Source: Dysosmobacter sp. (GTDB taxonomy: Bacteria > Bacillota > Clostridia > Oscillospirales > Oscillospiraceae). From it: DNA of 64,000 bases. Positions 49,733 through 59,382 of this stretch are shown in pieces (within the stretch, counting starts at the first letter, position 1; every line of letters begins with the position of its first letter). Under the pieces are notes generated by a model. That model was not told where the DNA came from. It worked only from the letters and a program-made list of their open reading frames with translations, and did not search any database. The stretch spans positions 1-64,000 of the forward strand of contig JAPFEH010000001.1 in the NCBI GenBank assembly GCA_026169195.1. Reading direction: 5' to 3'. Both the position numbers and the translations under genes were made by a program.

Positions 49733-50386
49733 TCAGCCCTCCCGAATGATCCGCTCCAGCTCTTCAGCGGTGTCTGCCAAAAAGTCCGCGCCGGCAGACA
49801 GGAGGGATTCCCGGGACCGGTATCCCCACGTAACGCCGCAGGTTTTAGTATCGGCGTTGCGTCCGGTCAGAATGTCCACATTGCTGTCTCCCACGAACAG
49901 GGTTCCGCCCGCCTCTGCGTTCAGCTCCCGCATAACGCCTCGGATGCCAGCCGGATCCGGTTTGGCAGGGATCCCCTCCACCTTGCCACGGACAAAGTCA
50001 AACATCCCCGGAAAATAGTGCTCCACAATGGCACGGGAAAATTCATCCGCCTTGTTGGAATACACCGCCAGCTGCACGCCAGATGCTTTCAGGTGTTCCA
50101 GCAGAGCCGGGACGCCTTCATAGGGTGCGGTCTTATCCTGATTATGAACACCGTAGTAGCTGCTGAACTGCGCCTGTGTGTTGGCCATCAGCAGGGGGCT
50201 GCGGTACTCCTCCGGAGAGAATTTATAAATCAGGTGGGGCAGACCGTGGCCCACCATGGCCTTAATTTCCTCCAGCGTATGCTCCGGCCAGCCGTTTTTC
50301 CGGCAGACCCAGTTGCTGGCGTCCGTCATATCCTGAATCGTATCCAGCAGCGTGCCGTCCAGATCAAAAATCACGGTATGGTACAT
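49733..50386 (-). CDS. HAD hydrolase, phosphoglycolate phosphatase-like
   Basis: VIFDLDGTLLDT, YSNKADEF, KPDPAGIRGVM, FVGDSNVDI. Confidence 0.9.
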   Translation of the reverse strand: MYHTVIFDLDGTLLDTIQDMTDASNWVCRKNGWPEHTLEEIKAMVGHGLPHLIYKFSPEEYRSPLLMANTQAQFSSYYGVHNQDKTAPYEGVPALLEHLKASGVQLAVYSNKADEFSRAIVEHYFPGMFDFVRGKVEGIPAKPDPAGIRGVMRELNAEAGGTLFVGDSNVDILTGRNADTKTCGVTWGYRSRESLLSAGADFLADTAEELERIIREG

Positions 50387-50460
50387 CATCCATCGCACCC
50401 TTCTTGCTTTTGTTTTTCCTACCTATTGTATCAATCTGTTATCCATTTCACAACTGGCAA

Positions 50461-50498
50461 AAAAGCAAAAGGCACAGCAAAAGCCGTGCCTTTTTTGC
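50461..50498 (-). terminator. his operon terminator
   Basis: AAAAGGCAC-GC...GC-GTGCCTTTT with flanking T-rich on minus strand. Confidence 0.75.
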
Positions 50499-50502
50499 GT
50501 GG

Positions 50503-51330
50503 TTACAGGGGACAATCCACAAATCCGCCCCTTGTCAGCAGACATGTCCGGTCAAATCCAGCTGCTTTTGCAAGATCCGCCGCCCGGTCATACGCGTAAA
50601 GGATGGTATCCGGACTGTGGCTGTCGGAGGTCAGGATCACCCGTCCTCCCATCTCTCTCCACTCCCGCAGCAAAAAAAGTGCGGGATAGGGCACATTCCG
50701 ATATCCCCGCGCCATGCCGCCGGTATTGATCTCCAGCACCGTGGCCTGCGGATCTGCCGCGTGCAGGGCCTCCAGCGCCGCTTTGCGGTACCGCGGGGCT
50801 GATTCGTCAAAAAACCGGTTCCCCCCGTTGAGCTTGGTAATCAGATCCATATGCCCCAGAATGTCAGGCTTTTTGCCAGCCACCCGGGCCACCTCCCGAA
50901 AATATCCCTCAGCCACCGCCAGCGGATCGCCTCCGCAGGCCTCATCCCGACAGGCGGCAAAGGCCTCTTCTCCCCAATCCGCAGCGTAGCATCTGCCGTT
51001 TTCCCGCTTTTGATAATGGACGCTTCCGATCCAATAATCGAAGCCCTCCGGAGATACATCGGACTGGCTGTCCCATTCCAGTCCTAAAAGCACCTCCATC
51101 CGTCCGGCGTATTCCTGCCGCAGTGCCAGAACCGCCCGACGGTAAGCGGTCATGTCCGCCGGAAGCACATATCCCGCATCCAGCGCCAGCGGGGTGTGGC
51201 TGTGGCAGGAAATGCCGAAATACCGCACCCCCGCTCTCGCGGCAGCATCCGCCATTTCCCGCAGCGTCCCCTTTCCGTCACAAAGCACCGTGTGGGTGTG
51301 AACGCTGCAGCAGGCAGGTGTCAGGTTCAT
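50503..51330 (-). CDS. hisK: PHP-family histidinol-phosphatase
   Basis: [29 protein letters not shown]; last gene of his operon. Confidence 0.9.
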   Translation of the reverse strand: MNLTPACCSVHTHTVLCDGKGTLREMADAAARAGVRYFGISCHSHTPLALDAGYVLPADMTAYRRAVLALRQEYAGRMEVLLGLEWDSQSDVSPEGFDYWIGSVHYQKRENGRCYAADWGEEAFAACRDEACGGDPLAVAEGYFREVARVAGKKPDILGHMDLITKLNGGNRFFDESAPRYRKAALEALHAADPQATVLEINTGGMARGYRNVPYPALFLLREWREMGGRVILTSDSHSPDTILYAYDRAADLAKAAGFDRTCLLTRGGFVDCPL

Positions 51331-51968
51331 TGCATCCGCTCCTGCTTGACCTTGTGGTCCACCACATGGCGCTTTTCCAGCTCCCGGGTCACACCCTCCA
51401 CCGTGATCCCAAGCTGCACCATCAGCACCATCACATGGTAGCACAGGTCCGCGATCTCATAAATGGTCTCGGCTTTATCCTCCTTCCGGCCGCCGATGAT
51501 GACCTCCGTACACTCCTCACCCACCTTTTTCAGAATTTTATCCAGTCCCTTTTCAAAAAGGTAGGTGGTGTAGCTGCCTTCCTTCGGCTCCGTTCTGCGG
51601 CCCTGAATCAGACGGTACAGTCCCTCATAGCTGAACCGCTTCAGCTCTTCCGAAAGATAGATCTCGTTGAAAAAGCAGCTCTCGGCACCGGTGTGGCAGG
51701 CCGGACCGTCCTTGACCACCTCCACCACCAGCGCATCGCCGTCACAGTCGGCAGTGATGGAGACCACATGCTGCACATTTCCCGACGTCTCCCCTTTGCG
51801 CCAGAGCTCCCGGCGGCTGCGGCTCCAAAAGCAGGTGCGCCGTTCATCAATGGTGATTGCCAGACTTTCGGCATTCATATACGCCAACGTCAGGACTTCC
51901 TTCGTATAGTGATCCTGCACAATGGCCGGGATCAGCCCTTTTTCATCAAACTTCAAATCCATGCACAT
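51327..51968 (-). CDS. hisIE: Bifunctional phosphoribosyl-AMP cyclohydrolase / phosphoribosyl-ATP diphosphatase
   Basis: [18 protein letters not shown] (HisI); [15 protein letters not shown] (HisE). Confidence 0.95.
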   Translation of the reverse strand: MCMDLKFDEKGLIPAIVQDHYTKEVLTLAYMNAESLAITIDERRTCFWSRSRRELWRKGETSGNVQHVVSITADCDGDALVVEVVKDGPACHTGAESCFFNEIYLSEELKRFSYEGLYRLIQGRRTEPKEGSYTTYLFEKGLDKILKKVGEECTEVIIGGRKEDKAETIYEIADLCYHVMVLMVQLGITVEGVTRELEKRHVVDHKVKQERMQ

Positions 51969-52025
51969 TCTCCTCTGATAACATTTCCGCGAAGGATATC
52001 CGGCAGCTGAAAAGCCTCCGGACGG

Positions 52026-52781
52026 TCAGAGTCTGACCTCCACGCCGCAGTCCCGAAGGAACCGCTTCAGCTCCCGAATCTCCACCTGCCTTGTGTGAAA
52101 AATGGATGCCGCCAGTCCCGCATCCATACCGGAGTGCGCAAACAGCTCCGCAAAGTCCTCCATCCTTCCGGCACCGCCGCTGGCAACGATCGGGACCTGC
52201 ACGCGGGATGCCAGCGCATCCAGCATCTCCAGATCAAAGCCCGCCCTGACGCCGTCGGTGTCAATGGAATTGAGCACGATCTCCCCGGCGCCGTTTTCAA
52301 CGCCCCGAACCGCCCATTCCATGGCGTCGATTCCGGTATCCTCCCGACCGCCCTTTGCAAAGAGGCGGAACTGTCCCTCCACCCGCTTGACGTCCATGGA
52401 CAGCACCACACACTGGTCGCCGTATGTTTCTGCCGCCGCGCGGATCAGCGCCGGATCGGCAATGGCTCCGGAATTGACCGACACCTTGTCGGCCCCGCAT
52501 TTCAGCACCCGGTCAAAATCCTCCAAGGTCCGGATACCGCCTCCCACCGTAAGGGGAATGAAGATCTCCGCCGCCACACGGCGGAGCACGTCCGCAAACA
52601 GGCTGCGCCCTTCCGCAGAGGCTGTAATATCATAAAACACCAACTCATCGGCGCCGGATTCATTGTAGAACCGCGCCATTTCCACCGGATCCGCCAAATC
52701 CCGCAGCCCTTCGAAATTGGTGCCTTTCACCACACGCCCGTCCTTGACATCCAGACAGGGGATGATCCGCTTTGCAAGCAT
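52026..52781 (-). CDS. hisF: Imidazole glycerol phosphate synthase cyclase subunit
   Basis: KRIIPCLDVKDGRVVKGTNF. Confidence 0.97.
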   Translation of the reverse strand: MLAKRIIPCLDVKDGRVVKGTNFEGLRDLADPVEMARFYNESGADELVFYDITASAEGRSLFADVLRRVAAEIFIPLTVGGGIRTLEDFDRVLKCGADKVSVNSGAIADPALIRAAAETYGDQCVVLSMDVKRVEGQFRLFAKGGREDTGIDAMEWAVRGVENGAGEIVLNSIDTDGVRAGFDLEMLDALASRVQVPIVASGGAGRMEDFAELFAHSGMDAGLAASIFHTRQVEIRELKRFLRDCGVEVRL

Positions 52782-53494
52782 CAGCCCACCTCCTCCAGTA
52801 CGGACTTCAGGGACAGCCGTCCGCTGTAAAGCGCTTTTCCCAAAATCGCCGCGTGGATCCCCATATCCCGCAGCTCCTTCAATTCCTCCACGCTGCTGAT
52901 GCCGCCGGAAGCCGTGATCCGCAGCCCGGCGATCTGCGCAAGCTCCCGATACAGGGCCAGATTGGTACCCTGCTCCGCACCATCCCGACTGATATCCGTG
53001 TAGATGACATCACGCACGCCTGCGTCATGCAGCCGGCGGCAGAACTCCACGCCCCGTTCTCCGGAGCGTTCTTTCCACCCGTTGACTGCCACGTATCCGT
53101 CCCGCGTATCCACGCCCACGGCAATTTGCTCCCCGTAAACCTGCGCCATGCGGGCGGTAAAATCAAAATCCTTCACAGCGGCAGTCCCCAGAATACAGCG
53201 GTCCACCCCCAGCTCCAGATACCGGCGGATCCGCTCCTCTGTACGGATGCCGCCTCCCACCTCCAGATAGAACCCGCCCTGCTTTACAAGGGCGGCAATG
53301 GACGCAAAGTTGGCCGTGGTGCCATCTCTGGCGCCATCCAGATCCACCACGTGAAGGTATCGGGCTCCGGCCTCCAGAAATTCTCCTGCCGCCGCGCAGG
53401 GGTCCTGCCCGTAGACGGTCATCTTGTCATAATCTCCCTGATAAAGGCGCACCACCTGTCCGCCGGACAGGTCAATGGCAGGAAAGATCTGCAT
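52781..53494 (-). CDS. hisA: ProFAR isomerase
   Basis: IFPAIDLSGGQVVRLYQGDY. Confidence 0.96.
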   Translation of the reverse strand: MQIFPAIDLSGGQVVRLYQGDYDKMTVYGQDPCAAAGEFLEAGARYLHVVDLDGARDGTTANFASIAALVKQGGFYLEVGGGIRTEERIRRYLELGVDRCILGTAAVKDFDFTARMAQVYGEQIAVGVDTRDGYVAVNGWKERSGERGVEFCRRLHDAGVRDVIYTDISRDGAEQGTNLALYRELAQIAGLRITASGGISSVEELKELRDMGIHAAILGKALYSGRLSLKSVLEEVG

Positions 53495-53509
53495 ATACTC
53501 CCCCCTCCT

Positions 53510-54121
53510 TTACAGCTCCGCAAACGCCTGAAGAAGCCGCAGGCCGGCGTCCCCCGATTTTTCCGGATGAAACTGGGTTCCCCAGACATTGCCCCGCCGC
53601 ACCGCACCGGTGACCGGCACATTGCCGTATTCAGAGATCCCCAGCGTGCTCCCGTCACACTCCTTGGCATAAAAGCTGTGTACGTAATAAACATATTCTC
53701 CGTCGCGGAAATGGCGAAACAGCGGGTCCTCCCGCACAATGCGCAGGCTGTTCCACCCCATATGGGGCACTTTCAGCGCCGGATCAGTCAGATCCTCCCG
53801 AAGCGCCGCAACCTGACCGGGCACCAGTCCCAGACCGGAATGCTCCCCGTATTCCAGACTGCGCTCAAACAGCAGCTGCATCCCCAGACAGATCCCCAGC
53901 AAAGGCTTCCGCTCCGCCTCCTCCCGCAGCACCGGCGTCAGTCCCGTGTCGTCCAGCTTTGCTTTCGCATTGCCAAAGGCGCCGACGCCGGGGAGAATGA
54001 TGCGGTCTGCCGCCCGAAGCCGCTCCGCATCTCCGGTCACCTCCGTTTCCAGCCCCAGCGCCTGCAGGCTGGAGGTCAGGGAAAAGAGATTGCCCACTCC
54101 ATATTCTACGATTGCAATCAT
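53510..54121 (-). CDS. hisH: Imidazole glycerol phosphate synthase glutamine amidotransferase subunit
   Basis: IVEYGVGNLFSL, LLGICLGMQLLFE, GTQFHPEKSG. Confidence 0.96.
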   Translation of the reverse strand: MIAIVEYGVGNLFSLTSSLQALGLETEVTGDAERLRAADRIILPGVGAFGNAKAKLDDTGLTPVLREEAERKPLLGICLGMQLLFERSLEYGEHSGLGLVPGQVAALREDLTDPALKVPHMGWNSLRIVREDPLFRHFRDGEYVYYVHSFYAKECDGSTLGISEYGNVPVTGAVRRGNVWGTQFHPEKSGDAGLRLLQAFAEL

Positions 54122-54709
54122 TTACAGCACACCTTTCGTGCTCGGGATCTCATCCCGATGCGGTTCATCGATAGCCGCTGCCATTTTCAGTGTCCGTCCC
54201 ATCCCTTTGAATACCGCCTCCAGAATATGGTGGGTATTTTCTCCTGCCAGCTGACGAATATGGACGGAGGCGGGACAATTCCGCACAAAGGCCAGCCAGA
54301 ATTCCTTTGCCAGCTCCGTATCGAACCCGCCCACGCTGGCTGCGGGCAGTGTCACCGCCCAGCCCAGATAGTCCCGGCCGGAAAGGTCACAGGCGCACAA
54401 AACCAACGTCTCATCCATGGGCAGAAGGAACTGCCCGTATCGGGTGATGCCCCGTTTTTCCCCCAGCGCCTTCGTAAAGGCCTGCCCCAGACAGATGCCG
54501 ATATCCTCCACGCTGTGGTGTCCGTCCACCTGTGTATCTCCCCGACAGACCACCGTCAGGTCAAAATCCCCGTGGCGGGCAAACAGCGTCAGCATATGGT
54601 CCAGAAACCCGACGCCTGTATCGATGCTGCCTGTTCCGCTTCCCTCCAGTGTCAGTGACAGCCGGATCTTTGTTTCCTGCGTCTCCCGCCGGATCTTCGC
54701 AGTGCGCAT
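54122..54709 (-). CDS. hisB: Imidazoleglycerol-phosphate dehydratase
   Basis: TGVGFLDHMLTLFARHGDFDL, DGHHSVEDIGI. Confidence 0.97.
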   Translation of the reverse strand: MRTAKIRRETQETKIRLSLTLEGSGTGSIDTGVGFLDHMLTLFARHGDFDLTVVCRGDTQVDGHHSVEDIGICLGQAFTKALGEKRGITRYGQFLLPMDETLVLCACDLSGRDYLGWAVTLPAASVGGFDTELAKEFWLAFVRNCPASVHIRQLAGENTHHILEAVFKGMGRTLKMAAAIDEPHRDEIPSTKGVL

Positions 54710-54721
54710 AACGGCACCTCC

Positions 54722-55795
54722 TTATGTTCGTTCCAGCAGGCGGCCGATCCCGTCTACCAGCGCTTTCATCTGTTCCATAGAGCCAATGGTGATCCGCACA
54801 CAGTCCAGGATCCTGCCGCCGTCCGCCCACCAGCGCACCAGAATTCCCTGCTCCTTCAACCCGCGGTACAGCGCCTCTCCGGAGAGACGCCCGCTTTTTG
54901 CCAGAAGGAAATTGGTGCAGGAGGGCAGCACCGCAAAGCCCAGCTCTTCCAGCTTTGCCGCAGTCCAGCTCCGGTTCTGCACAATGGCGTCACAGCAATT
55001 CCGGAAATACGCCTCGTCCTTCACAGCGGCGGTTCCCGCCAGCATGGACAGTCTGTTGACATTGTAAGGATTCCAGCTGTATTGGACCCGTTTGAGTCCC
55101 TCGATCAGTTCGGGGCTGCCCAGTGCATATCCCACCCGTCCCCCTGCCAGAGACCGACTTTTGGACATGGTCTGCACCACCAGCAGATTGCCATACCGCC
55201 CGACCAGGGGTACACAGCTCTCACTGCCGAAATCCACATACGCCTCATCCACGATCACTACCCGCTCCGGATCCGCTTCCAGCAGACGCCGGATCTCTGA
55301 CGGAGGCACCGCCATACCGGTAGGTGCGTTGGGATTGGCAATCACAACGGTACCGGAGCAATTCATGTAATCCTCCACACACAGGGTAAAATCCTCCCGC
55401 AGAGGCACCACTGTGGACTTCAGACCAAACAGGGCCGCCTGAGCCTTGTAAAATCCATACGTAATGTCGGCATAGGCAACGCCTCTCCCCTCTCCGCAGA
55501 AAGCCCGGAAGGCAAACGCCAGAATCTCATCGGAGCCGTTGGCAGCAAGAAGATTCTCCGGTGCAAGGCCATACCGTTCGGCAAGCGCCCGCACCAGCGG
55601 GCCGCAGTCCGGATCCGGATAGAGGTTCAGCGCCGCGGTCTCTGCAGAAGTCAGGGCCTCCAGCACCTTCGGAGAAGGCGGAAAGGGGCTTTCATTGGTA
55701 TTCAGCTTCACATATCCCCTGTCTGCCGGCTGCTCGCCGGGCGTATAGGGCGCCAGACGCGCCGCTTCCTCGGAAAGAAATCTGCTCATGGTCAT
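54722..55795 (-). CDS. hisC: Histidinol-phosphate aminotransferase
   Basis: LNTNESPFPPSP, SKSRSLAGGRVGYALG. Confidence 0.95.
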   Translation of the reverse strand: MTMSRFLSEEAARLAPYTPGEQPADRGYVKLNTNESPFPPSPKVLEALTSAETAALNLYPDPDCGPLVRALAERYGLAPENLLAANGSDEILAFAFRAFCGEGRGVAYADITYGFYKAQAALFGLKSTVVPLREDFTLCVEDYMNCSGTVVIANPNAPTGMAVPPSEIRRLLEADPERVVIVDEAYVDFGSESCVPLVGRYGNLLVVQTMSKSRSLAGGRVGYALGSPELIEGLKRVQYSWNPYNVNRLSMLAGTAAVKDEAYFRNCCDAIVQNRSWTAAKLEELGFAVLPSCTNFLLAKSGRLSGEALYRGLKEQGILVRWWADGGRILDCVRITIGSMEQMKALVDGIGRLLERT

Positions 55796-57087
55796 TCTCC
55801 CTTTCTTCCGGATCGTCCGCAGCGGATCTCCGCAGCGCGGGCATGGGCCTCCAGCCCTTCCCGCCGTGCAAATTCAGCCACATGGGCTGCCACCGAGGTC
55901 AGAGCTTCCTGTGTATAGTATAAAAAGTTGGATTTTTTTACAAAGTCGTCCACGCCGAGGGGGCTGGAAAAGCGGGCAGTTCCGGAGGTGGGCAGCGTGT
56001 GGTTGGGGCCCGCAAAATAATCCCCCAGCGCCTCCGGCGTGCAGCGCCCCAGAAAGATGCTTCCGGCATTTTTTACCAGCGGCAGCAGCGCAAAGGGGTC
56101 CTCCACACACAGTTCCAGATGCTCCGGCGCGATCAGGTTGGCAGCCTCTGCCGCCTGTTCCAGACTGCCGGTGACGATGATCCTGCCATGATCCTCCACA
56201 GACCGGCGGGCGATTTCCCGACGGGGCAGGGTTTCCAGCTGCCGCTCCAATTCCAGCTGCACCTGCTCTGCCAGCGGCCGGCTGTCTGTCACCAGCACCG
56301 GAGAGGCCAGCACATCGTGCTCTGCCTGACTCAGCAGATCCGCCGCCACCCAAGCCGGGTCACACAACCCATCCGCCAGCACCAGAATCTCACTGGGTCC
56401 GGCGATCATATCAATGGCCACCTGCCCGAATACCTTCCGCTTGGCGGTTGCCACGAAAATACCACCGGGACCGACGATCTTGTCCACCTGCGGGATGCTT
56501 TCCGTTCCATAGGCCAGCGCCGCCACCGCCTGCGCCCCGCCAACCTTGAATATCCGGTCTGCTCCAGCAATGGCTGCCGCCGCCAGCGCCTCCGGACTGA
56601 CCGTGCCGTCCGGCCCCGGCGGGGTCACCAGCACGACTTCCCGCACACCGGCGATCCGTGCCGGAATCACATTCATCAAAATGGTGGAGGGGAATGCCTC
56701 CGGACTGCGCGGCACGCAGATCCCCACCCTTTCGATGGGGGTATACCGCTGCCCCATCACAACGCCGGGCTGCTCCGCAATCACAAAGTCCCGCTGGACC
56801 TGCCGCTCGTGAAACGTCCGGATATTTTCCGCTGCCAGCTCCAGTGTCCGGCGGAAGTCCGGATCCAAACCATCCCGGGCAGCCTCCAGCTCCTCCTGTG
56901 ACACCTGCAGCTCCGTCAGCTCCACGCCGTCAAAGCGGCGGGTATATTCCCGCAGCGCCGCGTCGCCGTCCCTGCGCACCCGCTTCAGGATCGCATCCAC
57001 GGCAGCATCCACACCGGCTTCTCCACGGAGATTCCGGTTCAAAATCTCCGCAGGCTCCACCGTTTCAAATTCCAAAATCCGGATCAT
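55792..57087 (-). CDS. hisD: Histidinol dehydrogenase
   Basis: KVGGAQAVAALAYGTESIPQVDKIVGPG. Confidence 0.97.
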   Translation of the reverse strand: MIRILEFETVEPAEILNRNLRGEAGVDAAVDAILKRVRRDGDAALREYTRRFDGVELTELQVSQEELEAARDGLDPDFRRTLELAAENIRTFHERQVQRDFVIAEQPGVVMGQRYTPIERVGICVPRSPEAFPSTILMNVIPARIAGVREVVLVTPPGPDGTVSPEALAAAAIAGADRIFKVGGAQAVAALAYGTESIPQVDKIVGPGGIFVATAKRKVFGQVAIDMIAGPSEILVLADGLCDPAWVAADLLSQAEHDVLASPVLVTDSRPLAEQVQLELERQLETLPRREIARRSVEDHGRIIVTGSLEQAAEAANLIAPEHLELCVEDPFALLPLVKNAGSIFLGRCTPEALGDYFAGPNHTLPTSGTARFSSPLGVDDFVKKSNFLYYTQEALTSVAAHVAEFARREGLEAHARAAEIRCGRSGRKGE

Positions 57088-58661
57088 TGGTCGATCACCT
57101 CTCTCAGCCGGTTCAACAGGGTCTCCACGGCATCATGCTTAAATTGATAGCTGGCGCGGTTGGCAATCAGGCGGGCAGAAACGGGCATAAACTCCGTCAG
57201 CACCGCAAGGTCATTTTCCCGCAGGGTGGTTCCGGTCTCCACAATGTCTACGATCACATCGGAAAGTCCCAGAATCGGGGCCAGTTCAATGGAGCCGTTG
57301 AGCCGGATCAGGTCAATGTCTCTCCCCTGCGCGGCATAGTATCGCTTGGCGATTCCGGTAAATTTGGTCGCCACCCGCAGGGTGCGGCCCGGATCATCCT
57401 GAAACGCTTTCGGTCCCGCCACGCACATCCGGCATCTGCCCAGCCCCGTGTCCAGCAGTTCATAGACATCGGCGCCGGATTCGGCTAAAATATCCTTGCC
57501 CACAATGCCCACATCTGCCGCGCCGTGCTCCACATAGATCGCCACGTCGCTGGGCTTCACCAGAAAATACCGGATACCGGCAGCCGAATTCTCCACCACC
57601 AGCTTCCGTGTGTCATGGTAATTTTCCGGACACCCGTAGCCAATGCCTGCCAGAAGCTCATAGACCTTGTCGCCCAGACGGCCCTTGGGCAGCGCCACAT
57701 TCAGCACCGGCCGCCCGTTTTCCGCCGGCGCCGCTTTGTCCATGCGGGCCAGCTCATCCAGATACAACGCATATCCCACGGCACGGGCGCCGGGACGGAA
57801 CTGCGCCGCCATGGGGTCATAGCGTCCGCCCTTCAGCACCGCGCCGGGCAGCCCCGACAAATAGCCCTGCAGCACCAGCCCGTTGTAGTATTCCATGTCG
57901 TTGACCAGAGAGAGGTCCAGCTTCACCCGCTCGGTTTCCTTCTGCTGCTCCAGCCGTTCACACAGCCCTTTCAGCTCTTCAAGGGCCGCGCCCATAGGCG
58001 CATTCAGCGCCAGCGGCCTTGCATCCGCCAGAACCTCCCTCCAATCGCCGGAGAGCATTCCCAGCCGTCCCAGCACTTCCGTTCCCTGTCGGGAAAGCCC
58101 CGCCTCTGCCGCGCATTCCTCAAGCTCATGGCGGTTTTTGTCCCGGATACAGGTCAAAAGCCGCGGGCGGGCGGTCTCCGGCGCTCCCACAGCATCCAGC
58201 AGACCGGCAACAAAGCCCATATGGCCGATCTCCAGCACGTACTCCCGCCCGGTGCGAGCCAGACTCTCAATGGCCAGAGAGACCGCCTGCGCGGTCACCG
58301 TGTCATCCACCGCGCCGATGCACTCCAGTCCCATCTGGCTGATCTCCCGGAACGTATGGCTCTCCCGACTGGGGCGGTATACATTTTCCAGATAGTAAAA
58401 CCGGCCGCAGCTTCCCTCCTCGATCTGGGCGTTTTTCGCAACGGAGAGGGTCACATCCGGTTTCAGCGCCAGCAGCCGTCCATCCAGATCCGTAAAGGTG
58501 ATGACCTGCTCGTTGGATAAAAACCGGCGGTTTTCCTGATAAAGCCCATATTCTTCAAAGCGTCCCATATGATACCGGCGAAACCCCGCCTTCTCATACA
58601 GCATCCGCAGCTGCAGGGAGATCCGCTCCTGCGGCCGCAGCACATTGAGATCCAGTTCCAT
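57084..58661 (-). CDS. hisZG: HisZ-HisG fusion: ATP phosphoribosyltransferase regulatory + catalytic subunit
   Basis: N-terminal HisRS-like HisZ (KPDVTLSVAKN, GGRYDPMAAQF) fused to short-form HisG (LNVALPKGRLGDKVYELL, VGIVGKDILAE, DIVETGTTLREN) in one 525-aa frame. Confidence 0.93.
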   Translation of the reverse strand: MELDLNVLRPQERISLQLRMLYEKAGFRRYHMGRFEEYGLYQENRRFLSNEQVITFTDLDGRLLALKPDVTLSVAKNAQIEEGSCGRFYYLENVYRPSRESHTFREISQMGLECIGAVDDTVTAQAVSLAIESLARTGREYVLEIGHMGFVAGLLDAVGAPETARPRLLTCIRDKNRHELEECAAEAGLSRQGTEVLGRLGMLSGDWREVLADARPLALNAPMGAALEELKGLCERLEQQKETERVKLDLSLVNDMEYYNGLVLQGYLSGLPGAVLKGGRYDPMAAQFRPGARAVGYALYLDELARMDKAAPAENGRPVLNVALPKGRLGDKVYELLAGIGYGCPENYHDTRKLVVENSAAGIRYFLVKPSDVAIYVEHGAADVGIVGKDILAESGADVYELLDTGLGRCRMCVAGPKAFQDDPGRTLRVATKFTGIAKRYYAAQGRDIDLIRLNGSIELAPILGLSDVIVDIVETGTTLRENDLAVLTEFMPVSARLIANRASYQFKHDAVETLLNRLREVIDQ

Positions 58662-58708
58662 TGGCTGCACCCTCCTCACGGGCCTTTCGCGCCCTGTTTG
58701 AATGTGGT

Positions 58709-58754
58709 TATTTTACTTTATTTTGCTAACAAAGTAAAGCATTACTTTGTTAGC
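58709..58754 (-). promoter_or_regulatory. his promoter (TTTACT-17-TAAAAT) with operator-like palindrome GCTAACAAAGTAA-AGCA-TTACTTTGTTAGC
   Basis: 13-bp perfect arms at 58725-58737 and 58742-58754. Confidence 0.7.
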
Positions 58755-58893
58755 GCAGGAAATTCCTCTTTTTTGCACAAGCCGCCGATGATTTCCCTGT
58801 GAATTTTCGTTTTTTTCATTTCCGTGAAAGTTTCCGCCGCCGCAGATCGTATTCTAGATAAGCGCGCTTCCTGATTGGAAAGGAGTTGATTCC

Positions 58894-59382
58894 ATGGATC
58901 TGAACCAGCAGGCGGAGCATCTGGTCCAAGCCTATGCCGATGCCATTCTCCGCCTGAGTTATACCTACTTAAAAAACACGTATGACGCTCAGGACGTCTG
59001 CCAAACCGTCTTTGTCAGGCTGCTGGCGGAACCCCGCACCTTTGAAAGCCCCCGGCAGGAACGGGCCTATGTGCTGCGCATGGCGGCCAACGCCTGCAAG
59101 GATCTGCTGAAAAGCCCGTGGCGGAAACGCACCTGCGGTCTGGATGCGTGTCTGGAAATTCCGGCTCCGGAGGCGGAGGACGGTTCGGTTCTGGCAGCCG
59201 TAAATGCACTGCCGGCGCATTATCGGGCGGTCATCTATCTCTTTTATTATGAAGGCTATCAGGCCTCGGAGATCGGTCAGATCCTGCGCATTCCCACCGC
59301 AACCGTACACACCCGTCTGGCACGGGGACGCACCAGACTGAAAGAACTTTTGGGAGGTACCGCACATGAACAGCTTGTTTGA
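58894..59382 (+). CDS. ECF-type RNA polymerase sigma factor
   Basis: Sigma70 region 2 (YLKNTYDAQDVCQTVFVRLL) and region 4 (HYRAVIYLFYYEGYQASEIGQIL). Confidence 0.92.
   Translation: MDLNQQAEHLVQAYADAILRLSYTYLKNTYDAQDVCQTVFVRLLAEPRTFESPRQERAYVLRMAANACKDLLKSPWRKRTCGLDACLEIPAPEAEDGSVLAAVNALPAHYRAVIYLFYYEGYQASEIGQILRIPTATVHTRLARGRTRLKELLGGTAHEQLV

Noticed and set aside
52772-54658. 628-aa plus-strand ORF
   Set aside because: Antisense to hisA/H/B; codon-bias artefact.
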